Source of the DNA: Pilimelia columellifera
GTDB taxonomy: Bacteria > Actinomycetota > Actinomycetes > Mycobacteriales > Micromonosporaceae
Length of the DNA: 64,000 nucleotides
Assembly (NCBI RefSeq): GCF_039532605.1
Contig: NZ_BAAARY010000004.1
Coordinates: 1 to 64,000 of the forward strand
Reading direction: 5' to 3'
This document shows positions 10,071 through 20,230 of this stretch, piece by piece (the first letter of the stretch is position 1; each line of letters opens with the position of its first letter). Under the pieces are notes generated by a model that was given only the letters and a program-made list of their open reading frames with translations, was not told the DNA's origin and made no database searches. The position numbers were made by a program, and so were the translations under genes.

Positions 10071-10840
10071 AGGCGGAACAGTCGTCGGGTCTGAGCCTCC
10101 CGCTCAGCCCGCGACTGGGCCCGCTGGTCACGGCTCCCCGCCGACAACAGCAACGCCTTGATCTCGGCCACCGCGTCCCGGTCCGCCGCCAACACCGCCG
10201 CCGCGAGGTCGTCCGTCGCCCCGGCCAGGTCAGCCGGCGCGACGACGAGGGTCGCCAGGCCCATCGCGTGCGCCTCGACCGCGTCGATCTGGCGGCCGGT
10301 GACGCACAGCTCAAGCGCCCGGCCGTAGCCGACCAGCTCGGACAGGCGCTTGGTGCCGCCCAGGTCGGGCACCAGACCGAGGGTCACCTCGGCCATGGCC
10401 AACCGCGCGTCGCTGGCCAGAACGCGCAGGTCGCAGGCCAGCGCCAGCTGGAATCCGGCCCCGATGGCGTGCCCCTGCACCGCCGCGACGCTGATGAGGT
10501 CCGGACGGCTCAGCCACGCGAAACCCCGCTGGAACTGCTCGATCCGGGCCGCGCAGGCGTCCGGGCCGGCGGCGACCAACTGGGCGACGAGGCTCTGTGG
10601 AGTGTCCTCGGACCCCGGCTCGACGACGCCGCCGGCGAGGAGAGCCCGGTCGAGTCCGGCGCTGAACGACGTGCCCTCGCCGCGGACGATGACCAGCCGG
10701 ATCTGGCCGGGCAACACCCTCCCGATGTCAGCGAGCGCCGCCCACGTCTCCGGCGTCTGAGCGTTGAGCGCGACGGGCCGACACAACGTCACCGTCGCCA
10801 CCGGCCCATCGTGTTCGAGCCGAACCCCGGCCGCGTTCAT
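10052..10840 (-). CDS. Enoyl-CoA hydratase/isomerase-family protein
   Basis: 262 residues with the crotonase fold. The oxyanion-hole region GTSFSAGLD and GHAIGAGFQLALACD are clear, followed by MAEVTLGLVPDLGGT. Of the two catalytic Glu of hydratases, the first aligns with Gln here (GFQLA) and the second is kept (AE), so isomerase or another crotonase chemistry is as likely as hydration. The ATG at 10840 was chosen because any longer frame would run into the HTH gene at 10875. It probably follows that gene in one transcript. Substrate unknown. Confidence 0.85.
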   Translation of the reverse strand: MNAAGVRLEHDGPVATVTLCRPVALNAQTPETWAALADIGRVLPGQIRLVIVRGEGTSFSAGLDRALLAGGVVEPGSEDTPQSLVAQLVAAGPDACAARIEQFQRGFAWLSRPDLISVAAVQGHAIGAGFQLALACDLRVLASDARLAMAEVTLGLVPDLGGTKRLSELVGYGRALELCVTGRQIDAVEAHAMGLATLVVAPADLAGATDDLAAAVLAADRDAVAEIKALLLSAGSRDQRAQSRAEREAQTRRLFRLAGLGD

Positions 10841-10874
10841 CGGGACCCGCGACGCCGCTGGGCCCGCGCGCCGG

Positions 10875-11108
10875 TCAGGACGTGGCCTTCTTCCGTCGAC
10901 GAGCCCCGCCGCGCTGGCGCAGCTGAACGCCGGACTCGGTGAGGACGCGATGCACGAAGCCGTAGGAGCGGCCTGTCGAGGCCGCCAGGGCGCGGATGCT
11001 CTCACCGGAGGCGTAGCGCTTCACCAGATCCTTGGAGAGCGACTGACGCTCGGTTCCGACGATCCGGCGACCCTTGTCAGTGGTGGTGGCTGTGCCGGTG
11101 GCTGCCAT
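10875..11108 (-). CDS. Small helix-turn-helix protein
   Basis: 77 residues. After a Thr/Ala-rich N terminus comes a helix-turn-helix of the resolvase/bacteriophage type, LVKRYASGESIRALAAST then GRSYGFVHRVL. It ends in a very basic tail (RQRGGARRRKK). The ATG follows GAGGA. I recall near-identical small proteins next to the same ABC-F and crotonase genes in Streptomyces, so it looks like a conserved actinobacterial DNA-binding protein. Its target is unknown; the basic tail suggests DNA or nucleoid binding. Confidence 0.8.
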   Translation of the reverse strand: MAATGTATTTDKGRRIVGTERQSLSKDLVKRYASGESIRALAASTGRSYGFVHRVLTESGVQLRQRGGARRRKKATS

Positions 11109-11523
11109 GTTGAATCCTCACGTCCGAGACTGTGCGGTTTCTTCCTACTGTGCCGGGGGCCACTGCGCTGGTTGCGACGTTGTGGTGCCATCAACGGCAG
11201 CGTGGGTGGCGGTGGTGCCGGCCAACCGGTCGCAGGGGCCAAACGTGATAACGATCGGCGGGCCCGCTGGTCGGCCGTGACGCGCGAGAAGCTGTTGACA
11301 TCGGCCGTCCGCTGTGCCGGCCAGGCCCAAGCCCGGCCCGGAACGCGATCGACCGTGGTCACTGATCATGGTGATCTCTGATCATCGTCACGAAGCGGCC
11401 CATCAGACCGCTTCCGAAGATCATGCGCCAGATCCTCCACGTTCGCCAACCGACACGCACATGAGTGTCAATTACCCGACGCTTGACTAGCGGAATCGCC
11501 AAACAGGAGCTATAAGCAATCGC
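11109..11523. other. 415-base intergenic region
   Basis: It lies between the HTH gene start and the ABC-F gene end, both on the minus strand. I see no gene. Notable sites are two TGATCA palindromes 16 bases apart (11363 and 11379) and, on the minus strand near 11465-11480, a TTGACA-like -35 without a convincing -10. It probably holds the HTH gene promoter and a long leader. Confidence 0.5.
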
Positions 11524-13128
<1,605 letters not shown>

Positions 13129-13321
13129 GCTCTCGAAACCAGCTCTCGGCTCTTGGCGGCGAGCCAGCGGGCACGCACAGTGACGAACACGAACATCAGG
13201 GCCCGATTGTACTGACCCCTCCCCCGGGGAGACGATCCACGGTTGACTGCGCGGCCGTCCGGGTAGAGCCTCAGGCGGTCGCCGTCCTCCGGCGGCCACC
13301 GGCGCGGCAGAACGGAACGTC

Positions 13322-14236
13322 ATGGAACTGAACGACAAGGCCCGGATCGACACCAGCCAGGTGCAGGATGTCCGCGGCAGCGGCGGCTCAGGAGGTGGCC
13401 TTGGCGGCCTGCCGATCCCGCTGCCCAACGGCAAGGGCGGCTGGCTCGGTCTGCTCGTCGCCGTCATCGTCACGCTCGTCGGCGGCGGCTTCGGGGTGAA
13501 CGAGCTCGCCGGCGACGAGCCGGCCGTCGACAACGTCGCCCTCAACGAGAAGTGCGCCCGCGCGGACCGGCTCAGCCACCTGGACTGCCGCAACACCCTG
13601 TTCGTCAACTCGGTTCAGGACTACTGGCGCGAGGCCCTGCCAGAACGGTTCGGCCGCCAGTACCAGCCGGCGCCCACGACCTTCTTCGCCAACGCGGTGC
13701 GCACCGGGTGCGGCCCGGCGGACTCCGGTGTCGGCCCCTTCTACTGCCCGGCCAACCGCACCGTCTACATCGACCTCGGCTTCTACCAGGTGCTCGCCGA
13801 CAAGCTCGGGGCCCCCGGCGAGTTCGCCCAGCCCTACGTGCTGGCGCACGAGTACGGTCACCATGTTCAGACCCTGCTCGGAACCGAGGCCCAGATGCGA
13901 CGGGCGCAGCAGCGCGACCCGGGCAACGCCAACCGGTACTCGGTGATGCTGGAACTGCAGGCGGACTGCTACGCCGGCGCCTGGGCCGGCAACGCGACCG
14001 GCACCGACGACGCGACCGGCAACAAGATCTTCACCCGGATCACCGCCGACGACATCCAACAGGGCCTGGACACCGCCGCGGCGATCGGTGACGACGCCAT
14101 CCAGAAGAAGATGGGCGGCCGGGTCAACGAGTCGGCGTTCACCCACGGCTCCTCGGCCGACCGTCAGCGGTGGTTCCGGGTGGGCTTCGACAGCGCCGAC
14201 CCGACCCGCTGCGACACGTTCAGCGGCGCCCTCTAA
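13322..14236 (+). CDS. Membrane-anchored neutral zinc metallopeptidase (YpfJ family)
   Basis: 304 residues. A Gly-rich N terminus precedes one transmembrane helix (about residues 40-60). The extracytoplasmic domain contains the zinc-binding motif HEYGHHVQ and a downstream ELQADCYAGAW that supplies the third ligand, typical of Pfam Zn_peptidase_2. The substrate is unknown. ATG at 13322; the upstream GGAACG is only a weak ribosome site. It converges on the acVLRF1 gene, six bases away. Confidence 0.9.
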   Translation: MELNDKARIDTSQVQDVRGSGGSGGGLGGLPIPLPNGKGGWLGLLVAVIVTLVGGGFGVNELAGDEPAVDNVALNEKCARADRLSHLDCRNTLFVNSVQDYWREALPERFGRQYQPAPTTFFANAVRTGCGPADSGVGPFYCPANRTVYIDLGFYQVLADKLGAPGEFAQPYVLAHEYGHHVQTLLGTEAQMRRAQQRDPGNANRYSVMLELQADCYAGAWAGNATGTDDATGNKIFTRITADDIQQGLDTAAAIGDDAIQKKMGGRVNESAFTHGSSADRQRWFRVGFDSADPTRCDTFSGAL

Positions 14237-14242
14237 CCGGGC

Positions 14243-14896
14243 TCAGGGCTCCGGTGGCGGGTCGGTCAGCCTGATCCGCACCGCGCGGGCGGCGGCGACC
14301 GCCTCGACCAGGACGGCGCGACGGGGCTCGGGCGACTCCAGCAGCGGGCCTCGCCGCAACGCCGCCACCGACGCCAGCCGGCGGTCCGCCAGGATCGTCT
14401 CCAACGTCGCCCGGTCGCCGCCCACCACCACTGCGGCCAGCGCTCCCGCCTCGGGCAGCAACAGCCGCGCCACGATGTCGGCGGCCTCGCCGGCGGCGGA
14501 TCTTGCCTGGTTGGCGCGTCGCCGGGCGAAGCGCTGCTGCGACCATCCGCCGGCCGCGGTACGGCCCTGCACGTAGCTGGTGTTCACCTTCGAGACGACC
14601 AGGTCGGGGCCCTGGGCGACCCCCACGGCTACCGCGCCTCGGCGGGCCAGCACCAGACCGAGGCGGCGCGGGGCGAGCGCGCCCGCGACGAACGAGGGCA
14701 CGTCCGTGGGCGTGGCGGCGCCGGCCGGCGGATGGAGCTGGGCCATTGCGCCGTCGGCAGCGCCCAGGGACAACGCGCCGTCGACGATCCCGATCTGAAC
14801 CGGACCGTGCCGCTCGACGAACCCGGCGATCCAGCGCTCGATCCGTTCCGGGGCCACCTGCGCCCAACGGCCGCCGCCTGCCGCCATCTTCGTCAT
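14243..14896 (-). CDS. acVLRF1-type release-factor-like peptidyl-tRNA hydrolase
   Basis: 217 residues. The sequence matches the actinobacterial VLRF1 family related to eukaryotic/archaeal RF1. The diagnostic element is GGWSQQRFARRR in mid-protein, corresponding to the catalytic glutamine loop (GGQSQQR in relatives). The family is thought to cleave peptidyl-tRNA on stalled or split ribosomes. ATG at 14896. A 65-base palindrome lies upstream and separates it from the protease gene. Confidence 0.85.
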   Translation of the reverse strand: MTKMAAGGGRWAQVAPERIERWIAGFVERHGPVQIGIVDGALSLGAADGAMAQLHPPAGAATPTDVPSFVAGALAPRRLGLVLARRGAVAVGVAQGPDLVVSKVNTSYVQGRTAAGGWSQQRFARRRANQARSAAGEAADIVARLLLPEAGALAAVVVGGDRATLETILADRRLASVAALRRGPLLESPEPRRAVLVEAVAAARAVRIRLTDPPPEP

Positions 14897-14971
14897 GGCG
14901 CCGACGCTACCTGGACCGGCCCCGCCAAGCGGCGAAGCCGTCCTCGGCGGTCCATCGTGGCCGGGTTCGCG

Positions 14972-15036
14972 CCGCGGACAGCACGACGGTGGCCGCGACC
15001 TGACTCAGGTCGCGGCCACCGTCGTGCTGTCCGCGG
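14972..15036. terminator. Perfect 65-base palindrome (strong hairpin)
   Basis: Positions 14972-15003 and 15005-15036 are exact reverse complements over 32 bases, with a single central C at 15004. It begins 17 bases past the serine protease stop on the minus strand and ends upstream of the acVLRF1 start, so a transcription terminator for the protease is the simplest reading. There is no T-tract. The length and perfection are unusual. Confidence 0.75.
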
Positions 15037-15052
15037 CTCAGCTCTGGAGGGC

Positions 15053-16270
15053 TCAGCCCTTCAGGTTGAGGCTCCACGACTCCAGGTTGCCGGTGTCGTT
15101 GGTGACGGCGTCGGTGACGCGCAGCTTCCAGACGCCGTTCGCGGTCTCGCTGGACAGATCAACCGCGACCGTCTTGCGCACGTCGTTGGCACTGCCGCCG
15201 GTGCGGTTGTGCAGGTTGTAGGCGGTGCCGTCCGGAGCCACCAAGTCGATCACCAGATCACCGATGTAGGTGTGGGCGATCTGAAGGTCGATGGTGGAGG
15301 TCTTCGACGGCGTAGCCGAGCAGTTGGTGACGCTCAGCGGGCTCTCGACGGTGGCGCGGTCGTTGATCGCGGTGGCCGAGGTGCTCTTGACGGCGCAGTC
15401 GGTGCCCGGGACGGACGGGTCAGTCGGGGTGGGGGTGGGGGTGGGGGTGGGGGTGGGGTTCGGGGTCGAGCCCTCCATGTTCACCGGGCGGGTGGCGCCG
15501 GCCTTGTCGATCGCCGCGAGGATCTGGGCGCGGGCGGCGCTCACCTGAGCGTAGTGGCCGGGGTTGTTCTTGCCGGCGCAGCCGATGCCCCAGCTGGTGA
15601 TGCCGACGAGCACCCACTGCTCCGGCCTGGTGTTCGCGTGGTTTCCGGTGTTGGAGGAGACCAGCGGGCCGCCGGAGTCGCCCTGGCAGGTGTCGACGCC
15701 GCCGTTGACGAGGTCACCAGCGCAGATCTCGACCGAGGGGGCCTCGGAGCAGCGCGGGCTGCTGTCCGGAACCAGCGGCACATCGACAAAGAGCAGGTCC
15801 GGGGAGACTGAGCCGCCGGAGCTGGTGGTGCCCCAACCCGCGGCGCGGAACTTGGCCGGAGCGTCCCACCTGTCAGCCGCGGGGAACACCGGGTACTGGG
15901 TGACCTTGTTGTAGGGAGTGTCGAGCTTGAGGACCGCCCAGTCACCCTTCTTCACGCCGCCGCCGACGGCGATCGACTTGCCCCTGACCGGGTCTCCGTT
16001 CGCGGCCCGGACCTTGCCGATCTGGCCGCTGAAGCTCTTGCCAACGGAGGTGAAACAGTGCTGGGCGCTGATGATGATGTCCGGCGAGACGAGGGTGCCG
16101 CCGCAGCCGCCGAGCTTGACGGCCCAGGGGAACTGGCCCTCGGAGGCTTTGGTTCCGCCGACGATCTCCTGGACGGGCGGGTCGCCGGCGGGGCTGGCGT
16201 ACGCGTTGACCGGGGCTGCCACGAGGCCGGCAGCGGTCGTCAATGCGAGAAGCGCGGTCCGCATTCTCAT
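15053..16270 (-). CDS. Secreted trypsin-like serine protease with C-terminal P-domain
   Basis: 405 residues. A Sec signal peptide (about 1-26) and short propeptide end before IVGG at 36-39, the typical trypsin activation site. The catalytic triad is His71 (AQHC), Asp110 (DWAVLKLD) and Ser199 (GDSGGP). A Pro/Thr repeat linker (about 269-284) joins a proprotein-convertase P-domain (about 292-405; HTYIGDLVIDLVAPDGT and WSLNLKG). The ATG at 16270 follows GAGGAG; longer frames upstream lack coding character. An exported protease for extracellular proteins is likely. Confidence 0.93.
   Translation of the reverse strand: MRMRTALLALTTAAGLVAAPVNAYASPAGDPPVQEIVGGTKASEGQFPWAVKLGGCGGTLVSPDIIISAQHCFTSVGKSFSGQIGKVRAANGDPVRGKSIAVGGGVKKGDWAVLKLDTPYNKVTQYPVFPAADRWDAPAKFRAAGWGTTSSGGSVSPDLLFVDVPLVPDSSPRCSEAPSVEICAGDLVNGGVDTCQGDSGGPLVSSNTGNHANTRPEQWVLVGITSWGIGCAGKNNPGHYAQVSAARAQILAAIDKAGATRPVNMEGSTPNPTPTPTPTPTPTDPSVPGTDCAVKSTSATAINDRATVESPLSVTNCSATPSKTSTIDLQIAHTYIGDLVIDLVAPDGTAYNLHNRTGGSANDVRKTVAVDLSSETANGVWKLRVTDAVTNDTGNLESWSLNLKG
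15425..15460. repeat. In-frame hexamer repeat encoding the Pro-Thr linker
   Basis: About five tandem GGGGGT units on the plus strand (ACCCCC on the coding strand) encode alternating Pro-Thr. Changes in copy number would keep the frame but alter linker length. The G-runs on the plus strand could form a G-quadruplex. Confidence 0.85.
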
Positions 16271-16800
16271 GGGGTCTCCTCGGTGCGGTGGGGGGCCTCG
16301 CTGCGGCGCAGCCATACGGGGACGATGCGTCACAACAAGCACGGTGGCGGGGTAACCATCGATGTGAGTCGAATCATAAACCCAGATGTGGGGGAGATTA
16401 CAACTTCCGTTCAAGGAATCTGTCCTATTGATGGAAACCAATGCCGAAATAGCTTTCCGTATACCACGCCGCTACAACGGGCTGAGTTCGTGTCACGCAG
16501 CTCACCTGCTACGCGACAGGCGGTAGTTTTACGCTCAGAACGCCACCAGCAAGGCGAAATAGCGATCGTGACGCGCTGGAACGAGGCCGGTCACCACACG
16601 GCCTCGGGCGGCCCGACAGGACCGGCCAATGGCGACACTCACCGCCGGTGGCGCCGGTGCGACGCACAGTGAGCGCCTGGCGCCCGGGCCGAACATGAAG
16701 CACAGCGATCTCCCCGGCCGGAACGGCGATCCCGAACCGGCGAGTGATCCCTCCCAGGCGGCGGCCTGCACCTGGGGCGGCACGCGCTGGGGAAATAGAG
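16271..16800. other. 530-base intergenic region with lowered GC
   Basis: It lies between the protease start and the sufT terminator. 16321-16500 is only about 52% GC (93 of 180 bases by count), far below the surrounding genes, as expected for a promoter region. Frames here overlap each other without coding bias and I support none of them. The protease promoter is probably inside, but no box pair stands out. Confidence 0.5.
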
Positions 16801-16830
16801 TCCTGGCCAGCGGGTTCCCGCTGGCCAGGA
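16801..16830. terminator. Terminator of the suf operon
   Basis: TCCTGGCCAGCGGG (16801-16814) and CCCGCTGGCCAGGA (16817-16830) are perfect arms. The stem starts three bases beyond the stop of the last suf gene on the minus strand. Confidence 0.85.
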
Positions 16831-16833
16831 TGG

Positions 16834-17352
16834 TCAGACGTTGAAGCCGAGGGCGCGCAGCTGCTCGCGCCCCTCGTCGGTGATCTTGTCGGGACCCCAC
16901 GGCGGGAGCCAGACCCAGTTGATCCGGACATCATTGACGAGACCACCGCCGGGACCGGTGGTCAGCGCCTGACGCGTCTGATCCTCGATAACGTCGGTCA
17001 GCGGACAGGCCGCCGATGTCAGGGTCATGTCCAGGGTGGCGACGTTGTCGTCATCGACGTGCGCGCCATAGACCAGGCCGAGATCAACGACGTTGATCCC
17101 CAACTCCGGGTCCACGACATCCTTCATCGCCTCCTCGACATCGGCGACCGCTGCCTTCGGACGATCCGGACGGTCCGGACGTGCCGCCGGCGGCGCCGAG
17201 ACCATGCTGGACACCGCCGGGCCCCCGGCCGGGTCGGCGCCCGTGCTCGCCGGCCCGGCGCCAGCGGGGCCGGGCGAAGTAGCCACGGTCCGCCCCGTCG
17301 ACGCGGCCGCGATCAGGGCCGACTCCTCTGCGGTGAACTGGTCGTCGCTCAT
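16834..17352 (-). CDS. sufT: SufT/DUF59 metal-sulfur cluster assembly factor
   Basis: 172 residues. The first ~75 residues are low-complexity Ala/Pro/Gly-rich. The C-terminal MIP18/DUF59 domain (about 75-172) reads VEEAMKDVVDPELGINVVDLGLVYG and carries the conserved Cys in TSAACPLTD. SufT proteins help maturation of Fe-S proteins. The ATG at 17352 overlaps the sufU stop by four bases (ATGA), so it is coupled to that gene and ends the operon. The long disordered N terminus is a local extension relative to the minimal domain. Confidence 0.92.
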   Translation of the reverse strand: MSDDQFTAEESALIAAASTGRTVATSPGPAGAGPASTGADPAGGPAVSSMVSAPPAARPDRPDRPKAAVADVEEAMKDVVDPELGINVVDLGLVYGAHVDDDNVATLDMTLTSAACPLTDVIEDQTRQALTTGPGGGLVNDVRINWVWLPPWGPDKITDEGREQLRALGFNV

Positions 17353-17828
17353 GCCTCTCCTCCTTCGTCGGAGGCCGAGGCGGCAGCGTCGGCCTCCACA
17401 GCCGCCTGCGCCACGGCGTCCTTGAACGCCATCCACGACAGCAGGGCGCACTTCACCCGGGCCGGATACCTGGCCACCCCGACGAACGCCACCGCGTCGC
17501 CCAGCAGCTCCTCATCCGGCTCGACCTGGCCACGCCCCGCCATCAACGCCACGAACGCCTCGTGCACCGCGAGCGCCTCGTCGATCTCCGCGCCGCTGAG
17601 CAGCTCGTACAGGACGCTGGCCGACGCCTGGCTGATCGAGCAGCCCTGGCCGTCGTAGGAGACGTCCTGCACCGACGCGCCCCTGAGCGAGACCCGCATG
17701 GTGATCTCGTCACCACAAGTAGGGTTCACATGGTGCACCTGCGCCCCGTACGGCTCACGCAGGCCCTTGCCCTGCGGCCGCTTGTAGTGGTCCAGGATGA
17801 TCTCCTGGTACAAGGAGTCGAGCTGCAT
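17349..17828 (-). CDS. sufU: Fe-S cluster scaffold / sulfur acceptor SufU
   Basis: 159 residues. Zinc-binding and active residues of SufU are present: Cys38 and Asp40 (PTCGDE), Cys63 (GQGCSIS) and Cys127 (VKCALLSW). SufU accepts sulfur from the cysteine desulfurase SufS in Gram-positive bacteria. The ATG at 17828 shares one base with the sufS stop (TGATG). A short Ala/Glu-rich tail follows the domain. Confidence 0.96.
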   Translation of the reverse strand: MQLDSLYQEIILDHYKRPQGKGLREPYGAQVHHVNPTCGDEITMRVSLRGASVQDVSYDGQGCSISQASASVLYELLSGAEIDEALAVHEAFVALMAGRGQVEPDEELLGDAVAFVGVARYPARVKCALLSWMAFKDAVAQAAVEADAAASASDEGGEA

Positions 17829-19120
17829 CAGCCGAACACCTTCCGCACCTGCTCCAGGCCGCGCGCCAGGGCGTCGACCTCCTCGACGGTGGTGTGCAGG
17901 TAGAACGAGGCCCGGGTCATCGCCGGCACCCCGAAGCGCACGCACAGCGGACGGGCGCAGTGGTGACCGACCCGCACCTGCACCCCGAGCGAGTCGAGCA
18001 CCTGGCCGACGTCGTGCGGGTGGATTCCCTCGAGGGCGAACGACAGGGTGCCGCCCCGACCGACGGGGACCGCCGGCCCGAACAACCGCAGGCCGGGCAC
18101 CCCGGCGAGCACGTCGAGGGCGTAGGCGGTCAGCTCCTTCTCGTGCCAGGCGATCGCGTCCATCCCGACCGAGGTCAGGTAGTCGACGGCCGCGCCGAGA
18201 CCAACGGCCTCAGTGATCGGCGGGGTGCCCGCCTCGAACCTGGCCGGCGCGGCGGCGAACGTCGAGCGCTCCATCGTCACGGTCTCGATCATCGAGCCGC
18301 CGCCCAGGAACGGCGGCATCGCGTTCAGCAGTTCCGAGCGCCCCCACAGCACGCCGATGCCGGTCGGCCCGCACATCTTGTGACCGGTGAAGGCGATGAA
18401 GTCGACCTCCAGCTCCGCCACGTCGACGGCCCGGTGCGGGACCGCCTGTGAGGCGTCCAGCATCACCAGCGCGCCGACCTCGTGGGCGCGGGCCGTGATC
18501 GCCGAGGTGGGGTTGACGGTGCCGAGGACATTCGACACGTACGTGTACGAGACGATCTTGGTGCGCTCGTTGACGAGGTCGTCGAAGTTGTCGAAGTCGA
18601 GCCGGCCGGTGTCGGTGACCCCGAACCAGCGCAGCGTCGCGCCCGCCCGATCGCACAACATCTGCCACGGCACGATGTTCGAGTGGTGCTCCATCTCGGA
18701 GATCACCACCTCGTCGCCGGGGCCCAACCGGAACCGGGGGTCGGCCGCGTCCGGCGTGAACGCGTGGGCGACGAGGTTGATCGCCTCGGTGGCGTTCTTG
18801 GTGAACACCACCTCGTCCGCGCTGGCAGCGCCGATGAACGCCGCCACCTTCGCCCGGGCGCCCTCGTACGCCTCGGTGGCCTCGGTGCCCAGGGTGTGCA
18901 CCGAGCGGGCCACGTTCGCGTTGTGCCGCAGCAGGTGATCGCTCATGGCGTCGATGACCTGCTGCGGCTTCTGCGACGTGTTCGCGCTGTCCAGGTAGAC
19001 CATCGGCTGCCCGTTGACCTGCCGGGCCAGGATGGGGAAGTCCGCCCGCAGCTCGCGCGGGTCAAGCCGGGGCATGTCCTCGTACTGGGGCATGCCGGCC
19101 GGGATCTCGATGGCCGTCAC
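17828..19120 (-). CDS. sufS: Cysteine desulfurase SufS
   Basis: 430 residues, class V aminotransferase fold, group II cysteine desulfurase. The PLP lysine is Lys248 (GHKMCGPTGIG) and the persulfide-carrying cysteine is Cys388 (RVGHHCARPL). It provides sulfur to SufU for cluster assembly on SufBCD. It sits 13 bases after sufC and is coupled to sufU. Confidence 0.97.
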   Translation of the reverse strand: MTAIEIPAGMPQYEDMPRLDPRELRADFPILARQVNGQPMVYLDSANTSQKPQQVIDAMSDHLLRHNANVARSVHTLGTEATEAYEGARAKVAAFIGAASADEVVFTKNATEAINLVAHAFTPDAADPRFRLGPGDEVVISEMEHHSNIVPWQMLCDRAGATLRWFGVTDTGRLDFDNFDDLVNERTKIVSYTYVSNVLGTVNPTSAITARAHEVGALVMLDASQAVPHRAVDVAELEVDFIAFTGHKMCGPTGIGVLWGRSELLNAMPPFLGGGSMIETVTMERSTFAAAPARFEAGTPPITEAVGLGAAVDYLTSVGMDAIAWHEKELTAYALDVLAGVPGLRLFGPAVPVGRGGTLSFALEGIHPHDVGQVLDSLGVQVRVGHHCARPLCVRFGVPAMTRASFYLHTTVEEVDALARGLEQVRKVFG

Positions 19121-19133
19121 CGCAGCGCCCCGC

Positions 19134-19907
19134 TCAGACCTGAGCTGCTGCTGCGGCGGACACGTACCGTTCGTAACCGTCGGCCTCCAGCTTGTCGGCC
19201 AGCTCCGGGCCGCCCTCCTCGACGATCCGGCCGCCGACGAAGACGTGCACGAAGTCCGGCTTGATGTACCGCAGGATCCGGGTGTAGTGCGTGATGAGCA
19301 GCAGACCGGTCTCGCCGTTGTCGCGGACCCGGTTGACGCCCTCGCTGACCACCCGCAGGGCGTCGACGTCCAGGCCTGAGTCGGTCTCGTCCAAAATGGC
19401 GATCTTCGGCTTGAGCAACTCCATCTGGACGATCTCGTGCCGCTTCTTCTCGCCGCCGGAGAAGCCCTCGTTGACGTTGCGCTGGGCGAACGCCGGGTCC
19501 ATGTGCAGACGCTCCATCGCGCCCTTCAGCTCGCCGGCCCAGGTGCGCAGCTTCGGCGCCTCGCCGTCGATCGCCGTCTTGGCGGTCCGCAGGAAGTTCG
19601 CCACCGACACCCCCGGCACCTCCACCGGGTACTGCATCGCCAGGAACAGCCCGGCGCGGGCCCGCTCGTCGACCGACATCGCCAGCACGTCGACGCCGTC
19701 GAGCAGCACCTCGCCGCCGGTGATCTCGTACTTGGGATGCCCGGCCAGCGAGTACGCCAGCGTCGATTTGCCTGAGCCGTTCGGGCCCATGATGGCGTGC
19801 GTCTGGCCGGAGCGCACGGTGAGTGTGACGCCGGACAGGATCGGCTTGAGCTCACCGTCCGGCAGCTTCACCGACACCTGAAGGTCGCGGATCTCCAACG
19901 TGCTCAT
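19134..19907 (-). CDS. sufC: Fe-S assembly ATPase SufC
   Basis: 257 residues, a soluble ABC ATPase. Walker A is GPNGSGKST, the signature FSGGEKKRHEI, and Walker B ILDETDSGLDVDAL, with a switch His in LLITHYTRIL. It partners SufB and SufD in the scaffold complex. The start overlaps the Rieske gene by four bases. Confidence 0.97.
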   Translation of the reverse strand: MSTLEIRDLQVSVKLPDGELKPILSGVTLTVRSGQTHAIMGPNGSGKSTLAYSLAGHPKYEITGGEVLLDGVDVLAMSVDERARAGLFLAMQYPVEVPGVSVANFLRTAKTAIDGEAPKLRTWAGELKGAMERLHMDPAFAQRNVNEGFSGGEKKRHEIVQMELLKPKIAILDETDSGLDVDALRVVSEGVNRVRDNGETGLLLITHYTRILRYIKPDFVHVFVGGRIVEEGGPELADKLEADGYERYVSAAAAAQV

Positions 19908-20230
19908 ACCGTCACTCCATTACTTGGTTCCAGGCTTACGTAAAGGTCACCGTCGCGGATCTCGACGGGGAAGGTGGCCACCGGCTCGGTGGCCGGCAGA
20001 CCGGAGGGCTTGCCGGTGCGCAGGTCGAACCGCGACCCGTGCAGCCAGCACTCCAGATAGCAGCCGTCAACCTCGCCCTCGGACAGCGCCACCGCGGCGT
20101 GCGAGCACATGTCGTGCACGGCGAAGAACTCGCCGTCGGACGTGTGCGCCAGCGCGACCGGCGTGCCGTCCAGGTCCGCCGAAACGACAGCCCCGGGGGA
20201 GACGTCGGCGACGGAGCAGACTCGGATCAC
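19904..20230 (-). CDS. Rieske-type [2Fe-2S] ferredoxin in the suf operon
   Basis: 108 residues, a soluble Rieske domain. The cluster ligands are in CSHAAV and CWLHGSRF (CxH and CxxH). It resembles the non-heme dioxygenase ferredoxin subunits that occur inside actinobacterial suf operons. It may supply electrons for cluster assembly; this is an inference from position. The GTG at 20230 overlaps the sufD stop by four bases. Confidence 0.92.
   Translation of the reverse strand: MIRVCSVADVSPGAVVSADLDGTPVALAHTSDGEFFAVHDMCSHAAVALSEGEVDGCYLECWLHGSRFDLRTGKPSGLPATEPVATFPVEIRDGDLYVSLEPSNGVTV

Noticed and set aside
14972..15036. Palindrome as an insertion-sequence end or CRISPR repeat
   Set aside because: There is a single copy, with no transposase and no flanking target duplication or repeat-spacer series.
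16509..16946. Minus-strand 145-codon frame upstream of the protease region
   Set aside because: It overlaps sufT in another frame and shows no coding-type composition.
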